Source: Candidatus Woesearchaeota archaeon (lineage in GTDB: Archaea; Nanobdellota; Nanobdellia; Woesearchaeales; GW2011-AR4). From it: a stretch of DNA of 15,703 nt. The stretch is taken from NCBI GenBank assembly GCA_016185955.1, contig JACPMQ010000031.1, positions 1 to 15,703 of the forward strand. Reading direction: 5' to 3'. Both the position numbers and the translations under genes were made by a program. Of this stretch, positions 11,864 through 15,703 are shown in pieces (position 1 is the first letter of the stretch; the number at the start of each line of letters is the position of its first letter). The notes under the pieces are model-generated. The model was not told where the DNA came from and ran no database searches. It saw only the letters and a list, made by a program, of their open reading frames with translations.

Positions 11864-12948
11864 TATCTCTGCAGCGTAACCTTCCCTTTCTGCGCCTTTA
11901 TCACAACATCTTCCCTTTCATTGAATTTTGCCAATGAAGTTATTATTTTTGGAAGCAAAATTCTTTCTGATCTAAAGTCAAGTGTTGTGATTATTTGCTG
12001 CTCAGAATTGTTTTTTCCAGCGCTTGCGCTTACATTTAAATCAGTGAACATTTTAGTTGTTTCTTCTGTTTTTCCTTTGTCCACAAATTCCTTTGTCCTT
12101 TCATACATGAACTGCGCAATCTTGTCAGCTACATCAATCTTTGTGACAGAAGTAATGCCCTGCAATCCTGGGCTTAAGTTTGCTTCTATAACTGAGGGAC
12201 CCTTTACAGTTTCCAATATATCAACTGCGCATATTTCAGCGCCTATTGATTTAGCAGTGTCAACAGCAATTTTTTTTGTGTAAGAATCCAGCACAATCGG
12301 CTCTCCTTTGCCGCCAGCATGTATATTAGCTCTTTTTTCTCCTCTGACAGCTTTTCTTTTCATCGAAGCAACAACATTATTGCCCACAACAATGGTTCTT
12401 ATATCGCAGCCTTGCGTCTCTATATATTCCTGCATCAAAAATGGCTGTTTTAGCGTTTCTATTGCGTCAAGCATTGAAGATGCAGCTGCAAATGAATCTG
12501 CAATCATGACTCCTTTGCCTTGAGTGCCATGAGGAAATTTTAACACTATTGGGTAATTTACCTGCTCCAGTATTTTTTTTGCTGCCATTACTGATGATAC
12601 TACATAAGTATCTGGCATCGGTATTTTGTAATATTGCAATGCGAGATGAGTAAGAAGCTTGTCATGCCCAATTGTGAAGGTATCTGCTTTTATAGGCATA
12701 TAGGTGTTTGCATAAAAAGCGGCAGTTATTGAGCTAAGCAAAGGCGCATACCTAAAAGAGCCTTTTGCGTAAATCCCTTCATATTTCTCTAAAGGCTTGC
12801 CGTTATAAAGAACTGAAAGATTTTTGCTTCCCAGTATAACTTCAACATTCCTGAGGTTTATGTCCTCCACAGAATTAAAATATTTTTTCATAGCATCAAG
12901 AGTCATTAAGCTGCTCTTGCTTCCCAAAGAAATAAGTGCTGCTTTCAT
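11860..12948 (-). CDS. rimK: RimK-family ATP-grasp ligase with an AbrB-like C-terminal tail
   Basis: ATP-grasp enzymes of this family add glutamate or another amino acid to a protein or small-molecule carboxylate. Residues 1 to about 290 form the RimK-like part: a preATP-grasp domain, then KADTFTIGHDKLLTHLAL, YPIVLKFPHGTQGKGV (132-147, the ATP loop), LMQEYIE (171-177), DIRTIVVGN, RGEKRANIHAGG (202-213) and the Mg-binding VDILE and VIEANLSPGLQGI (253-265). Beyond the usual end is a linker of about 30 residues and a final 45-residue stretch (about 318-362) with LLPKIITSLAKF and VVIKAQKGKVTLQ that resembles a swapped-hairpin AbrB domain. It is second in an operon with the protease gene, four bases apart. 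The substrate is unknown; the tail assignment is tentative. Confidence 0.88.
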   Translation of the reverse strand: MKAALISLGSKSSLMTLDAMKKYFNSVEDINLRNVEVILGSKNLSVLYNGKPLEKYEGIYAKGSFRYAPLLSSITAAFYANTYMPIKADTFTIGHDKLLTHLALQYYKIPMPDTYVVSSVMAAKKILEQVNYPIVLKFPHGTQGKGVMIADSFAAASSMLDAIETLKQPFLMQEYIETQGCDIRTIVVGNNVVASMKRKAVRGEKRANIHAGGKGEPIVLDSYTKKIAVDTAKSIGAEICAVDILETVKGPSVIEANLSPGLQGITSVTKIDVADKIAQFMYERTKEFVDKGKTEETTKMFTDLNVSASAGKNNSEQQIITTLDFRSERILLPKIITSLAKFNEREDVVIKAQKGKVTLQRY

Positions 12949-12952
12949 TTTT

Positions 12953-13306
12953 CTAAGGCTCCACTAGGAAGCCATTCTTTAGTATGTTAACTCCTATTAA
13001 AATATCATATTTCATATGCGCCCTGTCTGCTAATGTAAACTCCGATTTTATTTTTTTGCCTGCAAGAAAAATTTCTGCCTCTATAACAGGCCTTAATTTG
13101 TTGCCATGCGCAGACTTAATCATTTTTGACTTTATTACAGGACCTAAATTCAGCTTTGATGCCAAATTAATGTCAATAGAGCTTTTAGAAGCACCGGTAT
13201 CAATCTTTGCCTTTACCTCTTTTTTGCTTCCATTATTGGAAACTACCTTAATTTTTTCCACTAAGCCAACTATTATTTTCCCATTAATTTTAGCATGCAG
13301 CTTCAT
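12953..13306 (-). CDS. Retropepsin-like aspartic protease ('ATP-dependent zinc protease' family)
   Basis: A 117-residue single-domain protein of the family often annotated as ATP-dependent zinc protease (COG4067), which has a pepsin-like fold. The active-site motif AKIDTGASKSSID (33-45, catalytic Asp36) is intact, and the later DILIGVNIL (101-109) matches the second conserved strand. As in other genomes it stands beside a RimK-type ligase, here upstream of it and in one operon, which suggests it trims or matures what the ligase modifies. Start: ATG 13306 is 26 bases below a CTTATAAACC box. A TTG at 13324 would extend it but lies too close to the TATA box, upstream of any likely transcript start. 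Confidence 0.85.
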   Translation of the reverse strand: MKLHAKINGKIIVGLVEKIKVVSNNGSKKEVKAKIDTGASKSSIDINLASKLNLGPVIKSKMIKSAHGNKLRPVIEAEIFLAGKKIKSEFTLADRAHMKYDILIGVNILKNGFLVEP

Positions 13307-13326
13307 CACAAAAAAAATGTGCAAGA

Positions 13327-13336
13327 GGTTTATAAG
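13327..13336 (-). promoter_or_regulatory. TATA box of the protease-rimK operon
   Basis: CTTATAAACC on the minus strand, centred 26 bases before the ATG at 13306. This placement decides the start of the protease gene. Confidence 0.65.
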
Positions 13337-13354
13337 GTTTTCTAATCCATTTTC

Positions 13355-13557
13355 GGCTCAGTAGAAATCCTTAACAAATATAAGTGGCTGCTCCAAAATA
13401 AGGGGCGGTGGGCGGGCAGAAGAATGTTAATTGTGCTATAAAATGGTGTGTATGTACAAAATAATTTAGTTAAAAAAAGAATCAAGATGCGCCATTTTGC
13501 CTATAGCACGCTGAAGCAGCCACTTTAGTTTTTGACCTTTAGGATTTCTACTGAGCC
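13355..13557 (+). repeat. Element B, copy B3 (with outer arms)
   Basis: The 17-bp arms GGCTCAGTAGAAATCCT (13355-13371) and AGGATTTCTACTGAGCC (13541-13557) enclose a core at 13381-13527. The inner loop is shorter and altered (TAGTTAAAAAAAG in place of the usual sequence), while the flanking stems GTGCTAT/ATAGCAC are intact. One base of the left stem is lost and one C has become T, giving a G.U-type pair. It lies between the divergent protease-rimK and small nuclease promoters. Confidence 0.88.
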
Positions 13558-13571
13558 CCATTTTCGAAACA

Positions 13572-13579
13572 TTTAAATA
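13572..13579 (+). promoter_or_regulatory. TATA box of the small nuclease gene
   Basis: TTTAAATA, centred about 32 bases before the ATG, so the leader would be only a few bases long. It starts 14 bases after element B3. Confidence 0.55.
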
Positions 13580-13607
13580 TATTGTGCTAAAGTTATTAGC
13601 TTAAAGA

Positions 13608-13916
13608 ATGCCTGTTACAAAAACTCGCAATAAGCTTACAAAGCACGATAAATACGTTCTTGAGTTAAAAGATAAAATAAAGCCGAAGTATGATTCTATT
13701 TCTGTTAATGTTAAGATTGCAGGGAAAAAAGGAAGCTTGGGAGAGATTGATTTAATTGCAAAAAAAGGCAATAAAATTGACTTGTACGAGGTGAAATGCA
13801 GCCACAGGATTGTAAAAGCAAAAAAACAGCTGCAAAGAATCAAGAGGCTATTGAATCTGCAAGAATCAAGGACATATTTTTACTGCGGAAGCTCAGGCTC
13901 TTTGCTTAACATATAG
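13608..13916 (+). CDS. Small PD-(D/E)XK nuclease (YraN / Holliday-resolvase-like)
   Basis: A 102-residue protein with the core of the PD-(D/E)XK nuclease fold: GEIDLIA at 45-51 (Glu46, Asp48), IDLYEVK at 57-63 (Glu61, Lys63) and the following helix RIVKAKKQLQRIKR, with Gln74 in the position often seen as the QxxR-like motif. The N-terminus is basic, suited to DNA binding. It resembles the YraN/UPF0102 group and archaeal resolvase-like proteins in size and motif order; one domain only, near the minimum length. It has its own promoter and no recombination gene nearby, though element B3 ends just before it. A DNA repair or processing role is inferred; substrate unknown. Confidence 0.75.
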   Translation: MPVTKTRNKLTKHDKYVLELKDKIKPKYDSISVNVKIAGKKGSLGEIDLIAKKGNKIDLYEVKCSHRIVKAKKQLQRIKRLLNLQESRTYFYCGSSGSLLNI

Positions 13917-13989
13917 AAAGTATTTTATTGTATAAAGTTCGCATAATTGACGCTACCCTCCCCTTCGCCAAAAGCCTAAATATTTAACA

Positions 13990-13998
13990 GTATACAAT
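13990..13998 (+). promoter_or_regulatory. Candidate TATA box of the dehydrogenase gene
   Basis: GTATACAAT centred 25 bases before the ATG at 14019. AAATATTTA at 13978-13986 is an alternative 37 bases upstream. The 102-base spacer holds nothing else I can name. Confidence 0.4.
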
Positions 13999-14018
13999 TT
14001 ACTTTACACATTAGTAAA

Positions 14019-15044
14019 ATGCCAAAAAAGACTAAAATAGCTTTTTTTGAGATAGAAAAATGGGAAAAATCATGCTTAAAGAAAGGGCTAAAAAGCCATG
14101 AGCTGTATTTTTTTGAGGAAACGCTTAACAGCAAGAATATAGATGAAGCAAGCAATGCAGAAGTTATATCTATATTTATTTATTCAAATATAAACAAAAA
14201 TATTTTAGCAAAACTAAAAAACCTTAAGTTAATTGTGACAAGAAGCACTGGATTTGACCACATTGACTTAGAAGAATGCAGAAAAAGGAATATTGCGGTT
14301 TGCAACGTGCCGCATTACGGCGAAAATACTGTTGCAGAGCATACTTTTGCTTTGCTCCTGAGTTTAACAAGGAAAATAAACAAGGCATGGGACAGGACGC
14401 GAAAATGGGATTTTTCTATAGAAGGGTTAAGGGGCATGGATTTGCAAGGCAAAACTTTAGGAGTTATTGGCGTTGGCAGCATAGGCAAACATGTTATACG
14501 AATAGCAAATGGCTTTGAAATGAAAGTCATAGCATTCGATGCTTTTAAAAACAAAAAGCTGGAAAAAGAGCTTAACTTTAGCTATGCTGGCTTTGAGCAT
14601 TTGCTTAAAAATTCAGATATTATAACATTGCATTGCCCTTACAATAAAAGCACGCACCATTTGATAAACAAAAAGAACATTGCAAAAATAAAAAAAGGCG
14701 CTTTGCTTGTGAACACTGCACGCGGCAGTTTGATAGAAACTGGTGCTTTAATAAAAGCTTTGGACAAAAAAATTTTAAGCGGCGCAGCTTTAGATGTTTT
14801 GGAAGACGAATGCTTCATACAGGAAGATAAGGGAATAATGTCAAAACATTTTCCAAAAAAATGCGACATGAGGATTATATTGGAAAACCACGTGCTGGCA
14901 AAAAAAGACAATGTTATATTAACTCCGCACAATGCGTTTAATTCTGTTGAAGCATTGCAAAGGATTTTAGATACTACTCTTAGTAATATCCATGGGTTTT
15001 TAAATGGGAAGATAGCTAATAATATTTCTAACCCAAAGTTTTAA
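14019..15044 (+). CDS. D-isomer-specific 2-hydroxyacid dehydrogenase (D-lactate dehydrogenase-like)
   Basis: A 341-residue NAD-dependent oxidoreductase of the D-2-hydroxyacid dehydrogenase family, which interconverts 2-oxo acids and D-2-hydroxy acids. The nucleotide domain shows LGVIGVGSIGKHVIRI (147-162), with the acceptor acid in VIAFD (170-174). The catalytic set is complete: Arg235 in NTARGSLIE, Glu264 in LDVLEDE and His304 in LTPHNAFNS. The Arg235/Glu264 spacing and the long region between Glu and His fit the D-lactate dehydrogenase branch better than glycerate or phosphoglycerate dehydrogenases. The first 100 residues form the substrate domain, with RSTGFDHIDLEECRKRNI. A fermentative lactate end-product is plausible for a reduced archaeon, but substrate specificity is not certain. 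Confidence 0.9.
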   Translation: MPKKTKIAFFEIEKWEKSCLKKGLKSHELYFFEETLNSKNIDEASNAEVISIFIYSNINKNILAKLKNLKLIVTRSTGFDHIDLEECRKRNIAVCNVPHYGENTVAEHTFALLLSLTRKINKAWDRTRKWDFSIEGLRGMDLQGKTLGVIGVGSIGKHVIRIANGFEMKVIAFDAFKNKKLEKELNFSYAGFEHLLKNSDIITLHCPYNKSTHHLINKKNIAKIKKGALLVNTARGSLIETGALIKALDKKILSGAALDVLEDECFIQEDKGIMSKHFPKKCDMRIILENHVLAKKDNVILTPHNAFNSVEALQRILDTTLSNIHGFLNGKIANNISNPKF

Positions 15045-15081
15045 AACTCTATGTGCCTTTCCTAGGTGAAAGTGATTTTTA

Positions 15082-15468
15082 ATGCCACCTAACTCTGAAC
15101 ATTATGGGTATTATGGATGCGATGTAGTCCAAAAAGAAGCAAATGAGTTTGTAGTAGTTCCTGCAAGTGTATTTCGTCACCAAATACATAATGTATATGT
15201 TGTAACGCCTGGTTCAGATACAGCGCCTGCAATACTATGTTCTAAATCAGAGCCAGTTAGAATCTTCCAAAAACCAGCAGATAGGTATGCATCTCTTCAT
15301 TATTTGCATGTCCAAGGAGGAGGATGGAACTTAAAAGAATTTATTGGAGGTATAGAATCTCTTATAAAGAATTTAATTGGAGAAACAAAACCGCAAAAAA
15401 ATACTAATCAGGTTACACTTGACACAATTCAAATAAAATTATTGGGAATGGGATATGATGTGGCATAG
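15082..15468 (+). CDS. Uncharacterised protein, 128 residues
   Basis: No family was recognised. The first two-thirds are beta-rich with several aromatic and histidine residues (EHYGYYGCDVV, FRHQIHNVYVV, HYLHVQGGGW); the end is helical (LKEFIGGIESLIKNLIG), then a short segment with TLDTIQIKLLGMGYDVA. There is no signal peptide or membrane segment, and only two cysteines (13 and 53). AGGTGA lies about 11 bases before the ATG, so it may be translated from a leadered mRNA, possibly continuing from the dehydrogenase gene 37 bases upstream. It is followed by an element B copy. Probably a real accessory gene; function unknown. Confidence 0.65.
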   Translation: MPPNSEHYGYYGCDVVQKEANEFVVVPASVFRHQIHNVYVVTPGSDTAPAILCSKSEPVRIFQKPADRYASLHYLHVQGGGWNLKEFIGGIESLIKNLIGETKPQKNTNQVTLDTIQIKLLGMGYDVA

Positions 15469-15510
15469 CAGCCCTATCATCTCCGATGAAAAAAATCAAA
15501 AGTAAAAACA

Positions 15511-15689
15511 GGCTCAGTAGAAATCCTTAACAAATATAAGTGGCTGCTCCAAAATAAGGGGCGGTAGGCAAGTAGAAGAATGCTAATTGTGCTATCAAAA
15601 TGGCGTGTATGTGCAAAATAGTTTTTTGCTGTAATAACAATCAAGATGCGCCATTTTGCCTACAGCGCGGCTCTGGAGCAGCCACTTTA
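15511..15689 (+). repeat. Element B, copy B4 (left arm present, right arm missing)
   Basis: The left arm GGCTCAGTAGAAATCCT is at 15511-15527 and the core at 15537-15689. After GAGCAGCCACTTTAA the sequence departs from B2 and B3, and no right arm is seen before the window ends, so this copy is eroded or rearranged. Its G-rich run has decayed (GGGGCGGTAGGCAAG), while the inner stem (AAAATGGCG with CGCCATTTT) is intact. Confidence 0.82.
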
Positions 15690-15703
15690 AGTTTCATATA
15701 TCT

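Noticed and set aside
13306..13324. TTG start giving six extra residues on the protease
   Set aside because: The TATA box at 13327-13336 would be almost on top of it; the ATG at 13306 fits the promoter spacing.
1..15703. CRISPR array
   Set aside because: The repeats are long, internally palindromic, few and not regularly spaced; no cas genes.
1..15703. tRNA or rRNA genes, or a tRNA origin for the A core
   Set aside because: No T-loop or anticodon-arm pattern could be placed; GTTCGAAC at 7597-7604 is only the centre of a palindrome.

Overview
This is an AT-rich, gene-dense stretch that reads as archaeal chromosome, most likely from a DPANN-type lineage such as Woesearchaeota or Pacearchaeota. 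The lineage is inferred. The archaeal call rests on TATA boxes of the TTTAAATA/TTTATATA type centred about 25-30 bases before most start codons, which implies largely leaderless mRNAs, and on a RimK-type ATP-grasp gene next to a retropepsin-like 'zinc protease' gene. No tRNA, rRNA, CRISPR array, transposase or integrase gene was found.

Much of the metabolism has a bacterial look: enoyl-ACP reductase (fabI), the MEP-pathway iron-sulfur enzyme ispG, bifunctional ribD and ribB. With these are a Rieske-type ferredoxin, a flavin reductase-like protein, branched-chain aminotransferase ilvE, a short adenylosuccinate synthetase purA, a D-2-hydroxyacid dehydrogenase, a NYN/LabA-type nuclease, a small PD-(D/E)XK nuclease, a lipobox protein and three unassignable proteins. 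Most genes have their own promoter. The only clear operon is the rimK/protease pair. Convergent neighbours are packed tightly: the stops of purA and rimK overlap, and the flavin reductase and lipoprotein genes are one base apart.

Layout: 1-1062 is a repeat-rich block around the NYN gene. 1084-3182 holds fabI, an orphan gene and the Rieske gene. 3257-4737 is ispG between two copies of palindromic element B. 4752-6802 holds the flavin reductase, lipoprotein and a 343-residue orphan. 6886-8885 holds ribB and ribD, separated by three strong hairpins. 8920-10642 holds ilvE inside several structured repeats. 10661-13336 holds purA, rimK and the protease. 13355-15689 holds a third B copy, the small nuclease, the dehydrogenase, an orphan and a fourth B copy.

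The most unusual content is between the genes. At least four sequence-unrelated families of structured palindromic repeats occupy nearly every large spacer: family A/E (1-264, 934-1009, 9002-9124, 10184-10448), family B (four copies, all in the same orientation), element C (10460-10642) and the ribB-ribD hairpins. Elements A and C, and less cleanly B, share one plan: a long outer stem enclosing two inner hairpins. The full-length A copies and E preserve their inner stems through compensatory base changes, which points to selection on a folded RNA or single-stranded DNA. They usually lie just upstream of a TATA box, so most are not mRNA leaders. No enzyme able to move them lies in the window. 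They could be non-autonomous mobile elements, structured non-coding RNAs, or both.
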